Shown in pieces: positions 7,094 to 13,355 of a stretch of DNA of 13,355 bases; within the stretch, counting starts at the first letter, position 1, and each line of letters begins with the position of its first letter. The notes beneath the pieces were generated by a model. It was not told the DNA's origin and did not search any database. It was given only the letters and a program-made list of their open reading frames with translations. Both the position numbers and the translations under genes were made by a program. The stretch comes from Chlamydiota bacterium. GTDB taxonomy: Bacteria; Chlamydiota; Chlamydiia; Chlamydiales; Rhabdochlamydiaceae. The DNA is taken from the NCBI GenBank assembly GCA_023265495.1, contig JAHFTP010000028.1, positions 1-13,355 on the forward strand. Direction: 5' to 3'.

Positions 7094-7843
7094 TTAGAGA
7101 GAAGAAAAAGGATTAGCTGCTTGTCCAAACTGGTTTCCGGCTTTTCTTTTTTTTAATTCAGATCGTATAGAGAAGGTCAAGTCCTGATCAAAATCCTTGT
7201 TGGTAGCCCATAGTAAGTATTCTATGGGGATTTCTGAAAAGGGTCTCCCTTTGTGCTTGCCAAGGGGCATCTTTTTTAAGAGGATAGGTCGTTTCAGCCT
7301 TTCAATGAGCTGTTCTGTAGTCTTAAAATTATTCGTTAAGAATTTAAATACTTCAATATTCACTCTGACGTCATTCATGGCCCTATGAGCTCCTTCTGCT
7401 GCTATATTAAAATGCTGTCTTAGCATCTCTAGAGAGTTAATAGGGCTTTCTCCATAGAGACGAGCAAGTCTTAATGTATCAAAAAAAGGGTGGGAGGAAA
7501 GGACAGTTTGTATGTTATTTTTTTTAGCTGCAGCTACCAAGAAGGCGATGTCTAAGGGGATGCCGTGACCTATGATGATGTGCTTATTAATGAATTTAAT
7601 GAGGCTGGGGAGGACGTCTTGTATCTTGGGTTTGCCTTGCACCATGTCATCTGTGATATGATGGATGGCCATGGATTCGGGAGAAATAGGACATCCCGGG
7701 TCTATGAGTGATTCGAACGTGTCATGGATTTGATCAAAGGAAAATATGGCAGCTGCTACCTCAATGATCTGACTGGTTTCCGGGTCCAGGCCTGTCGTCT
7801 CACAATCTAGGCATACAAATACATCTTGCTTCAATAACCCCAT
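7094..7843 (-). CDS. dnaQ: DnaQ-type 3'-5' exonuclease with C-terminal DUF3820-like domain
   Basis: A 249-residue cytoplasmic DEDDh exonuclease, related to the proofreading epsilon subunit of DNA polymerase III. Exo I is LDCETTG with D13 and E15; Exo II is IIGHGIPLDIAFL with D98; Exo III is GAHRAMNDV with H153 and D158, so all catalytic residues are present. After a linker at about 172-190 comes a short second domain, MPLGKHKGRPFSEIPIEYL (192-210) to about 232, which resembles the DUF3820 family often fused to such exonucleases. It starts 2 bases after the engB stop, with GAG 6 bases before the ATG. It is last of the CT538-like/tsaE/engB/dnaQ operon. Whether it is the replicative proofreader or a repair/RNA exonuclease is open: I recall two dnaQ-like genes in Chlamydia. 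Confidence 0.9.
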   Translation of the reverse strand: MGLLKQDVFVCLDCETTGLDPETSQIIEVAAAIFSFDQIHDTFESLIDPGCPISPESMAIHHITDDMVQGKPKIQDVLPSLIKFINKHIIIGHGIPLDIAFLVAAAKKNNIQTVLSSHPFFDTLRLARLYGESPINSLEMLRQHFNIAAEGAHRAMNDVRVNIEVFKFLTNNFKTTEQLIERLKRPILLKKMPLGKHKGRPFSEIPIEYLLWATNKDFDQDLTFSIRSELKKRKAGNQFGQAANPFSSL

Positions 7844-7845
7844 GT

Positions 7846-8448
7846 CTAACTCGTATGTAAATATTGATAAATATGTTTTATGCAGGCTATTCTATAGTGT
7901 GGTCCCTTTATTGAGTACGGTAAATAAAAAACGGGGGATGTCAAGGGAGATAGCACCTTAGACAAATGTTGCATTCTTTGAGATACTTCCGAGTCTTTGA
8001 GCGTATCGCTTTTTGTGAAGAGGAAGGCGATAGGTTTTCGAAAATGGGCGCAAAATTCTACGAATTGCCTGTCTTCTTCCGTTGGGTCTCTTCGAATATC
8101 AATCAGTAGAAGAATCAAGGAAAGGTTCTCTCTATGTAAGAAAAACTCTTCCATGGAATCAGACCATTTATCTTTCGTCTCTTTGCTCACTTTGGAATAA
8201 CCATACCCTGGAAGATCCACGACCGATAACCGATCATCTATGAGAAAAAAATTGATCGTCTGCGTCTTGCCAGGCTTTGAGGAGGTGTACGCAATTTTTT
8301 TACTAGTCAGGTGGTTAAGTAGGGAAGACTTGCCCACATTAGATTTTCCTGCAAAAGCAATCTCCACTTTCTTATGATAAGAAGGCCACTGCTTAGCATT
8401 CATAGCGGAAGTAACAAACTCTACTTTGGTAAAATCTATCGTTTTCAT
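7846..8448 (-). CDS. engB: Ribosome biogenesis GTPase EngB/YihA (YsxC)
   Basis: A 200-residue GTPase needed for late assembly of the 50S ribosomal subunit. G1 is GKSNVGKSS (34-42), G2 lies in KPGKTQTINFF (58-68), G3 is DLPGYGYSKV (78-87), and G4 is TKSD (145-148). G5, normally SSxKGxG, reads YSIKGPH (178-184), a slightly worn form. The frame is open upstream to 8553, but ATG 8448 is chosen: it overlaps the tsaE stop in an ATGA junction, AAGGA lies 4 bases upstream, and the protein then has the usual family length with the typical N-terminal 'FVTSA' segment at 11-15. Translation is probably coupled to tsaE, and the stop is 2 bases before dnaQ. Confidence 0.95.
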   Translation of the reverse strand: MKTIDFTKVEFVTSAMNAKQWPSYHKKVEIAFAGKSNVGKSSLLNHLTSKKIAYTSSKPGKTQTINFFLIDDRLSVVDLPGYGYSKVSKETKDKWSDSMEEFFLHRENLSLILLLIDIRRDPTEEDRQFVEFCAHFRKPIAFLFTKSDTLKDSEVSQRMQHLSKVLSPLTSPVFYLPYSIKGPHYRIACIKHIYQYLHTS

Positions 8449-8894
8449 GAGATCCTTCGCGAGATGGAAATAGTTCTTTTGCTTGCGCCCGTATAATCCA
8501 TATGGATCTCGTAATAGTCCGGTGGAAGAAGGGAGGTAATGCGATCTGGCCATTCAATGATTACTATTGCTTCTTCTAATAAAAAATCAGTAAATCCTTG
8601 TGCAAGAAATGCTGCAAGCCCTGAGAGTCGATATAGGTCGAAATGGATCACCCTTTGTTTGCCTTCATATAGGTTCATGTAGGTAAAAGTAGGGCTGATG
8701 ATGCTCTCTTCCTCCACCTGGCAGAGCTCAGAGATAAGTCCCTTAATAAAAGTCGTTTTTCCGGCGCCTAGTTCTCCGTGGAGTAGAATGAGGCCTTTAC
8801 CCTGTTGAAATAAAGTGGCCGCTCTTCTCCCCATACAAATCGTTTCTTCCGGACTTGATGAAGATGCGGATAAAAGAGGGGAAAGTTGAGACAT
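8445..8894 (-). CDS. tsaE: tRNA t6A biosynthesis ATPase TsaE (YjeE)
   Basis: A 149-residue cytoplasmic P-loop ATPase that works with TsaB and TsaD to install threonylcarbamoyl at A37 of ANN-decoding tRNAs. Walker A is GELGAGKTT (40-48). The family motifs SPTFTY (67-72), HFDLYRL (84-90) and IIEWPDR (112-118) follow in order at normal spacing. The ATG at 8894 is preferred over a TTG one codon earlier; neither has a strong ribosome site, and the start lies 11 bases after the CT538-like stop, so coupling is likely. Its stop overlaps the engB start by 4 bases. No partner tsaB or tsaD is in the window. Confidence 0.94.
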   Translation of the reverse strand: MSQLSPLLSASSSSPEETICMGRRAATLFQQGKGLILLHGELGAGKTTFIKGLISELCQVEEESIISPTFTYMNLYEGKQRVIHFDLYRLSGLAAFLAQGFTDFLLEEAIVIIEWPDRITSLLPPDYYEIHMDYTGASKRTISISRRIS

Positions 8895-8905
8895 CAAAGT
8901 ACTGG

Positions 8906-9637
8906 TTATTCTTCTTTTTCCTCTTCAAGCCACTCGTCGATAAAAGAGCCAAATTCCTCAAATTGAGATAGGGATTCTACAAAAGAGGAGATTTTGCTTT
9001 CATCGAGTTGCGTTTGAATAAAGGATAAGAAGTTTTCTTCAATTTGAAATCTATTTTGATTCGGTACTTCCTCCAAAGGAATCTCTTTCAACTGATTCTT
9101 TAGGAAGTCTTCTATTACAGAGTTTTTGCTATTGAAAAGCTTACCTGTTGCCACAGAGGAAAACACGATTTTTGTGATGGGCTCTTTTCGTTTCACTATG
9201 TAATTTTTAATGATTTCTGGGTCTTCAGATACGAAAAAGCGTTTTACTTTGAGGCCGCCGGAGCGTTCCTTATTTTCTGGACACTTGGATACCCAATCGT
9301 AGATGGCATCTTGAGGGTTAGGATGTGTGTTGTCTCCAAAAACTTTGCCTGTAAAGGGGCAGATATAGATTTTTTGCGTTTGTGCGTTAACTCCTTGCGG
9401 CCCCATTTGGATTTTGATTTCTGTCTCTCTCCAAATTTTTCCTTGAGCTTCAAGACGTTTGAGTAGATCTTCTTGGCTCTGGTAAATCATTTTTTCTCTG
9501 ATATAGAGAACAGGGCGGATGTTAAATTTTTTTTCTAAAAAGAAAAGATAGACGGTGATTAGATCTGCCTTTTTATTTTTTTGCAGGAAGCTATTTAACT
9601 CATCCTTAAGCGTTTCGGAAATAACAATCGGAGCCAT
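8906..9637 (-). CDS. Conserved chlamydial protein of unknown function (CT538-like)
   Basis: A 243-residue, probably cytoplasmic protein with no signal peptide or membrane segment. I recall a homologue, CT538 of C. trachomatis (I believe Pfam DUF2709), next to tsaE and dnaQ. Residues 1-60 are helical and Lys-rich; the central block has CPFTGKVFGDNTHPNP (93-108) followed by YDWVSKCP (113-120), the most conserved-looking part, with C93 and C119 and several possible metal ligands. The C-terminus (about 186-243) is acidic and ends in EEEKEE. ATG 9637 is chosen because AGAGG lies 5 bases upstream; a GTG at 9643 would add two residues. It is first in the operon with tsaE, engB and dnaQ. No function can be assigned from sequence. 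Confidence 0.85.
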   Translation of the reverse strand: MAPIVISETLKDELNSFLQKNKKADLITVYLFFLEKKFNIRPVLYIREKMIYQSQEDLLKRLEAQGKIWRETEIKIQMGPQGVNAQTQKIYICPFTGKVFGDNTHPNPQDAIYDWVSKCPENKERSGGLKVKRFFVSEDPEIIKNYIVKRKEPITKIVFSSVATGKLFNSKNSVIEDFLKNQLKEIPLEEVPNQNRFQIEENFLSFIQTQLDESKISSFVESLSQFEEFGSFIDEWLEEEKEE

Positions 9638-9681
9638 TACCACCTCTATACCTTGGGTTTTCTCAGGAAAAAGTAATTATT

Positions 9682-9710
9682 TATATACAGGATTGGCAAG
9701 TGTATCTTAA
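9682..9710 (-). promoter_or_regulatory. Candidate promoter of the CT538-like/tsaE/engB/dnaQ operon
   Basis: On the minus strand TATATA (9682-9687) lies 17 bases from TTAAGA (9705-9710), with a TG just upstream of the -10 box. The -35 is weak. The predicted leader is about 38 bases. Confidence 0.4.
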
Positions 9711-9726
9711 GGGGTTAATATTCTTC

Positions 9727-9749
9727 AAGGATTTCCATTTCTTATCCTT
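9727..9749. repeat. Short perfect inverted repeat between divergent promoters
   Basis: AAGGAT (9727-9732) and ATCCTT (9744-9749) are exact complements separated by 11 bases. The repeat lies between the two divergent promoters, about 17 bases beyond one -35 and 48 beyond the other, a possible operator position. Six-base arms can arise by chance. Confidence 0.25.
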
Positions 9750-9796
9750 CTTTTCAATAAAATGGAGGGGTGGCTTTTTGTTAAATAAAAGAAAGG

Positions 9797-9825
9797 TTGA
9801 TTTAAGCTTCCTCAATTGGTATTAT
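9797..9825 (+). promoter_or_regulatory. Sigma70-type promoter of the leucine dehydrogenase-argS unit
   Basis: TTGATT (9797-9802) and TATTAT (9820-9825) are separated by exactly 17 bases. Transcription would start near 9832, about 51 bases before the leucine dehydrogenase ATG. Confidence 0.6.
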
Positions 9826-9869
9826 TCTGCTTTTATTTTGGTTTGAGAGATTCAGAAGTAAGCCTAAAT

Positions 9870-9875
9870 GGAGGA
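9870..9875 (+). promoter_or_regulatory. Ribosome binding site fixing the leucine dehydrogenase start
   Basis: GGAGGA ends 7 bases before the ATG at 9883. It lies inside the five-codon extension that would result from the earlier ATG at 9868, which has no such site. Confidence 0.85.
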
Positions 9876-9882
9876 AGACAAG

Positions 9883-10989
9883 ATGACTCTACTAATGGAA
9901 AAAGCCTTAGAAATAGAAGAAATCTTTGTAGAAGGGTATGAAAAAGTTCTTAGGATAAAAGAAGCAAAATCAGGGCTAGATGCCATTATTTGTATCCATG
10001 ATTCCACATTAGGTCCTACTTTGGGAGGCACGAGGATTTATCCTTATGCTACTTTTGAGCTGGCGCTTAATGATGTCTTACGCCTAGCTAAGGGGATGAC
10101 CTATAAGTCTGCATTAGCGGAATGTGGCTTTGGTGGGGCAAAAAGCGTGATTATTGCAGACGCTGCAAAAAACAAGACAGAAGCCAAACTTTTAGCTTTC
10201 GGTAAAGCTGTAGCAAGCCTTGCAGGGCTCTATATTTGCGCAGAAGATGTGGGATGTACCACAGCAGATGTGGCAACTATTGCAAAAGCCACAAAATATG
10301 TAACAGGGCTTGAGCACGAAAAAAGTAGTGGAAACCCTGCCTACTTCACCGCATGGGGTGTATACCGAGGGATTCAAGCTTCATTAAAAAAAGTGTTTGG
10401 AAGCGAAAGCGTTAAAGACAAAACGATAGCCATTCAAGGCTTAGGAAACGTAGGCGGTATACTAGCGGATATCCTGTTCTGGAATGGAGCTAGGCTCATA
10501 CTCAGTGATATCGTAATGGATAAAGCTAAGAAGCTAGCGAAACAATATGGAGCGCAGTACTGCTCTCCCGATGACATTATGAAAGTGGAATGTGATGTTT
10601 TTGCTCCCTGTGCATTAGGGGGGATTCTGAATGCAAAGACAATACCGGCTCTCCGATGTAAGATTGTGGCTGGTGCGGCAAATAATCAGCTTCTTACAGA
10701 AAAAGATGGGGAAGATCTTTCTAAACGCGGCATTCTCTATGCTCCAGACTTTGTCATTAATGCGGGGGGGTTGATCAATGTCGCAGAGGAGCTCGTCTTT
10801 GACGGGTATCATCCTGTTGCCTCGAGAAACAAGGTGGATCGCCTCTACGATCAACTTCTCACTATATTTGATATAGCAGAGCAAAATGGGTATTCCACTC
10901 ATAGGGCTGCTACAGCTCTTGGTGATTATCGATTAAAGTACAAGATTGGAAAAAGAAGAGAGCAACCCCATTTTCACCATGCTAAGTAG
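9883..10989 (+). CDS. ldh: Leucine dehydrogenase (Glu/Leu/Phe/Val dehydrogenase family)
   Basis: A 368-residue NAD-dependent amino acid dehydrogenase that oxidatively deaminates branched-chain amino acids to keto acids and ammonium. The catalytic domain shows LGPTLGGTR (43-51) and RLAKGMTYKSA (67-77), containing the two conserved lysines K70 and K75, then GFGGAKSVI (82-90) and AEDVG (120-124). The Rossmann domain has GLGNVGG (186-192) with an acidic D209 at the end of the second strand, as expected for NAD, then APCALGG (241-247), AGAANNQL (263-270) and NAGGLINVAEE (293-303). It aligns well from memory with Bacillus LeuDH over its whole length. The start follows a strong GGAGGA. argS follows after 22 bases, probably co-transcribed. 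A seven-G run encodes the AGG of NAGG. The family is firm; preference for leucine over valine or other substrates is inferred. Confidence 0.92.
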   Translation: MTLLMEKALEIEEIFVEGYEKVLRIKEAKSGLDAIICIHDSTLGPTLGGTRIYPYATFELALNDVLRLAKGMTYKSALAECGFGGAKSVIIADAAKNKTEAKLLAFGKAVASLAGLYICAEDVGCTTADVATIAKATKYVTGLEHEKSSGNPAYFTAWGVYRGIQASLKKVFGSESVKDKTIAIQGLGNVGGILADILFWNGARLILSDIVMDKAKKLAKQYGAQYCSPDDIMKVECDVFAPCALGGILNAKTIPALRCKIVAGAANNQLLTEKDGEDLSKRGILYAPDFVINAGGLINVAEELVFDGYHPVASRNKVDRLYDQLLTIFDIAEQNGYSTHRAATALGDYRLKYKIGKRREQPHFHHAK

Positions 10990-11011
10990 TTAGCGTTAGG
11001 ATTTGTCACAC

Positions 11012-12778
11012 ATGCAAATGCTTATCGATTTAATAAAAGACAGGTTTTCCTTTGCCTTAAAAAAGGCTTTTTCAGACAAGCAGCTCCTCCCGGCACTATT
11101 AGAACCGGAGATTTCCAAAAGTGGTAATCCCCAGTTTGGTCACTATCAATGTAATAACTCGCTTAAAATTGCTAAAGCTCTTTCCCTGCCGCCAAGGCAG
11201 GTGGCTGAAGCTCTTTTATCCTGTCTAGATAGTAGTTCCGCTGAAGGAAGCAAGATCTTTTCCTCGGTAGAAATTGCCGGCCCCGGCTTTATTAATATTA
11301 CGTTCGATGCGCAGTTTCTTTCTCTCCTCATTAATGATGTACTCCATGACGATCGCTTGGGGATACCCCTTCCTATAAAAAGGGAAAAAATCATTGTGGA
11401 GTTTTCCTCACCAAATATTGCAAAAGAGCTGCATGTAGGACATCTACGATCTACTATCATAGGAGATTGTCTTGCTAGGTTGTTTGAGTTCTTAGGATGG
11501 GATGTTCTCCGACTCAATCATATTGGAGATTGGGGCACACAGTTTGGCATGTTAATTACCTATCTAAAAGATTTGCATCCTCTTGTATTGGAAGGGAAAG
11601 AAAAAGCAGATCTTCCTACCTTGATGCAGTGGTATAGAGAGTCGAAAAAACGCTTCGATGAGGACTCTGAATTTAAAAAAAGATCTCAGCTGCAAGTGGT
11701 TGATCTCCAAGGAGGGGATAAACTATCTCTTTGTGCTTGGGGGATCATTTGTGAAATTTCCCGAAAAGCATTTAATGAAATTTACGACTTGCTCGATGTC
11801 AAGCTCATGGAAAGAGGAGAGTCTTTCTATAATCCGATGCTTCCCGGTGTTGTAGCGGATCTAGAGAAAAAAGGGCTTATTACCGTAGATAATGGGGCAA
11901 AGTGCGTTTTCTTAGAGGGGTTTACAAATAGAGATGGAACGCCTCTTCCCATGATCATACAGAAATCGGACGGAGGCTATAACTATGAAACAACAGATAT
12001 GGCAGCGCTCCGCCAGCGTATTGAAGCAGAGAAGGTACAGCGCATTATTTATGTGACTGATGCCGGTCAAGCCCTTCATTTTCAGCAGGTATTAAAGACA
12101 GCAGAAAAGGCAGGCTATCTAGATCCCTCTCAAGTACAAGTAGATCATGTGACATTTGGGGTGGTCTTGGGCTCTGATGGCAAAAAATTTAAGACGAGAT
12201 CCGGAGAGACAGAAAAACTCATAGACCTTCTTTTTGAAGCAGTAAAAAAAGCCAAAGAGATCGTAGAGCAGAGACTGCCCGATGCGGAGCAAGAAGAAAA
12301 GCAGCATATTGCAAGGGTTCTCGGTATTGGCGCTGTCAAATATGCAGATCTTTCCTGTCATCGCGTGAAAGACTATATGTTTAGCTACGACAGAATGTTG
12401 CGATTTGAAGGAAATACTGCAGCCTTCCTTCTCTACGCCTATGTGCGCATTGAAGGGATTAAACGAAAAGGGAATAAAGATAGTACACTGCTTAGAAAAA
12501 AAGGGACAATGCACCTCTGTCATCCCTCCGAGATTGCTTTGGCTTTGCATATACTCCAATTTGGGGAAACTTTGCTTGCGATGGCAAGAGATCTTCTTCC
12601 CAATAGACTGACAGATTACCTCTATGAGTTAGCAGAGAAATTCCATGCCTTTTACCGGGATTGTCGAGTAGAGGGCGCTGAGGAAGAAGAAAGTAGATTG
12701 CTGCTGTGCGATGTAACCGGTCTTACTCTAGAAAAAGGGCTGCACATCTTAGGGTTGCATACATTGCAGAGGATGTAG
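11012..12778 (+). CDS. argS: Arginyl-tRNA synthetase
   Basis: A 588-residue class I synthetase that charges tRNA-Arg. The N-terminal tRNA D-loop recognition domain covers about 1-110, with the typical GHYQCNNSLKIAKAL (43-57). The HIGH signature is HVGH (141-144) within ELHVGHLRSTIIGD. The KMSKS-equivalent loop is KKFKTRSG (391-398). The helical anticodon-binding (DALR) domain covers about 465-588 and ends with the family-typical LHTLQRM. ATG 11012 has AGGA about 10 bases upstream; a TTG at 11003 would add three residues but is too close to that site. The last 30 bases overlap the 3' end of the opposing EpmB-like gene. Confidence 0.96.
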   Translation: MQMLIDLIKDRFSFALKKAFSDKQLLPALLEPEISKSGNPQFGHYQCNNSLKIAKALSLPPRQVAEALLSCLDSSSAEGSKIFSSVEIAGPGFINITFDAQFLSLLINDVLHDDRLGIPLPIKREKIIVEFSSPNIAKELHVGHLRSTIIGDCLARLFEFLGWDVLRLNHIGDWGTQFGMLITYLKDLHPLVLEGKEKADLPTLMQWYRESKKRFDEDSEFKKRSQLQVVDLQGGDKLSLCAWGIICEISRKAFNEIYDLLDVKLMERGESFYNPMLPGVVADLEKKGLITVDNGAKCVFLEGFTNRDGTPLPMIIQKSDGGYNYETTDMAALRQRIEAEKVQRIIYVTDAGQALHFQQVLKTAEKAGYLDPSQVQVDHVTFGVVLGSDGKKFKTRSGETEKLIDLLFEAVKKAKEIVEQRLPDAEQEEKQHIARVLGIGAVKYADLSCHRVKDYMFSYDRMLRFEGNTAAFLLYAYVRIEGIKRKGNKDSTLLRKKGTMHLCHPSEIALALHILQFGETLLAMARDLLPNRLTDYLYELAEKFHAFYRDCRVEGAEEEESRLLLCDVTGLTLEKGLHILGLHTLQRM

Positions 12779-13355
12779 GAACGCAATAGGCACTTTGTAG
12801 GGCGCCCCTGCTACTTCCTTTACATATCTTGGTATTGCATAACCCGGAAGTTCTCTCGATAATTCTTCTAAAAGTTGCTGCCCCTGCCACTCTAGCACTT
12901 CAAAATGTGCAGCACCCGATACTTTATCTAACTGGTGCAGGTAATAGGGCATGATTCCTCGGTCAACTAAATTCTCAAACAAGCTCTTTAGCACGTCTTT
13001 TGAGTCATTGACTCCTTTTAATAAGACCGTTTGTGTTAGCACAGGAATATGGGATGTTTGTAGCTGCTCCAAAGACGAAAAAATATCTTCGTCTAGTTCG
13101 TGAGGATGGTTCACATGGATGACAAAGAGTACTTGTTTGGAAAGAGATCGTAGCTTGTCTAGCAAATAAGAGTCGATTCTCTCCGGAATTCCTATAGGAA
13201 AGCGCGTATGGAATCGGATTCTTCTAATATGGGGGATAGCATCGAGTTGTTCCAACAAGGGAAAAAGAGTGGTGTCACTTAGAGAGAGGGGGTCCCCCCC
13301 GCTTAAGAGAATTTCTGTTAGGCTAGGATCTTGCTTGATGGCAAGAATTTCTTCT
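12749..13355 (-). CDS. epmB: EpmB-like lysine 2,3-aminomutase (EF-P lysine modification), C-terminal part
   Basis: The frame enters open from the right edge and runs 201 codons to TAA at 12749; the start and the radical-SAM CxxxCxxC cluster lie outside. What remains is a KamA-family radical SAM enzyme. ILLSGGDPLSLSD near the edge is the SAM-binding GGDP segment, followed by IPHIRRIRFHTRFPIGIPERI, TQTVLLKGVNDS, and PYYLHQLDKVSGAAHFEV near the C-terminus. The YYLHxLDKVxGAAHF form and the short tail match E. coli EpmB (YjeK), which makes beta-lysine for elongation factor P, better than catabolic lysine 2,3-aminomutase, whose longer tail is missing. EpmA, the ligase partner, is not in the window. 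A seven-G run encodes part of SGGD. Confidence 0.88.
   Translation of the reverse strand, partial: EEILAIKQDPSLTEILLSGGDPLSLSDTTLFPLLEQLDAIPHIRRIRFHTRFPIGIPERIDSYLLDKLRSLSKQVLFVIHVNHPHELDEDIFSSLEQLQTSHIPVLTQTVLLKGVNDSKDVLKSLFENLVDRGIMPYYLHQLDKVSGAAHFEVLEWQGQQLLEELSRELPGYAIPRYVKEVAGAPYKVPIAFLHPLQCMQP

Noticed and set aside
8449..8553. 35-residue N-terminal extension of EngB
   Set aside because: It lies wholly within the tsaE coding end, has no ribosome site, and the downstream ATG overlaps the tsaE stop and gives the normal family length.
12119..12559. 146-residue open frame on the minus strand opposite argS
   Set aside because: It lies entirely inside a well-supported gene, resembles no protein family, and has low-complexity Phe/Cys-rich content typical of antisense shadows.
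1..13355. tRNA genes, CRISPR arrays, insertion sequences, toxin-antitoxin or defence genes
   Set aside because: I looked in every gap and found no cloverleaf, regularly spaced repeats, transposase motifs or defence domains; all gaps are under about 250 bases.

Overview
The window looks like a piece of an amoeba-associated or insect-associated ('environmental') chlamydial chromosome. The reasons are an NTT-type nucleotide translocase closely resembling chlamydial Npt1 in its N-terminal half, a neighbourhood (CT538-like protein, tsaE, dnaQ) that I recall in the same order in Chlamydia trachomatis, a leucine dehydrogenase of the chlamydial type, and at the left edge an outer-membrane beta-barrel protein of a kind I associate with non-Chlamydia members of the phylum. 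Genus cannot be decided from this stretch. Coding density is high, no gap exceeds about 250 bases, and I see no tRNA, rRNA, insertion sequence, prophage or CRISPR.

Layout, left to right. 1-388 (-): N-terminal part of an exported protein with an acidic linker and the start of a beta-barrel. 503-1573 (+): an MscS-type mechanosensitive channel with its own promoter. 1577-4301 (-): three membrane proteins in one probable operon, NTT nucleotide transporter, DedA-family protein and CDP-alcohol phosphatidyltransferase, behind a promoter with a perfect -10 box. 4512-6875 (-): phosphoglycerate kinase, 12 bases behind an exported phosphodiester-glycosidase-like protein. 7094-9637 (-): a tight four-gene operon, CT538-like protein, tsaE, engB and a DnaQ-type exonuclease with an extra C-terminal domain. 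9883-12778 (+): leucine dehydrogenase and arginyl-tRNA synthetase, read divergently from the previous operon. 12749-13355 (-): C-terminal two thirds of an EpmB-like lysine 2,3-aminomutase whose end overlaps the end of argS by 30 bases.

How it fits together. Most genes are housekeeping: tRNA t6A modification (tsaE), 50S ribosome assembly (engB), arginine charging (argS), EF-P modification (epmB) and glycolysis (pgk). The host-facing layer is the NTT transporter, the beta-barrel protein and the exported glycosidase-like protein. Several starts were moved downstream of the longest open frame because a good Shine-Dalgarno or the neighbour's stop supports the shorter form (tsaE, engB, leucine dehydrogenase, the glycosidase-like protein, the CT538-like protein, pgsA, argS).

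I found no clearly new multi-gene system. The best leads are the CT538-like protein of unknown function locked in an operon with tsaE/engB/dnaQ, the exported NAGPA-like protein coupled to pgk with a repeat-rich leader, the possible upstream ORF in the NTT leader, the truncated beta-barrel protein, and the argS/epmB tail-to-tail overlap.
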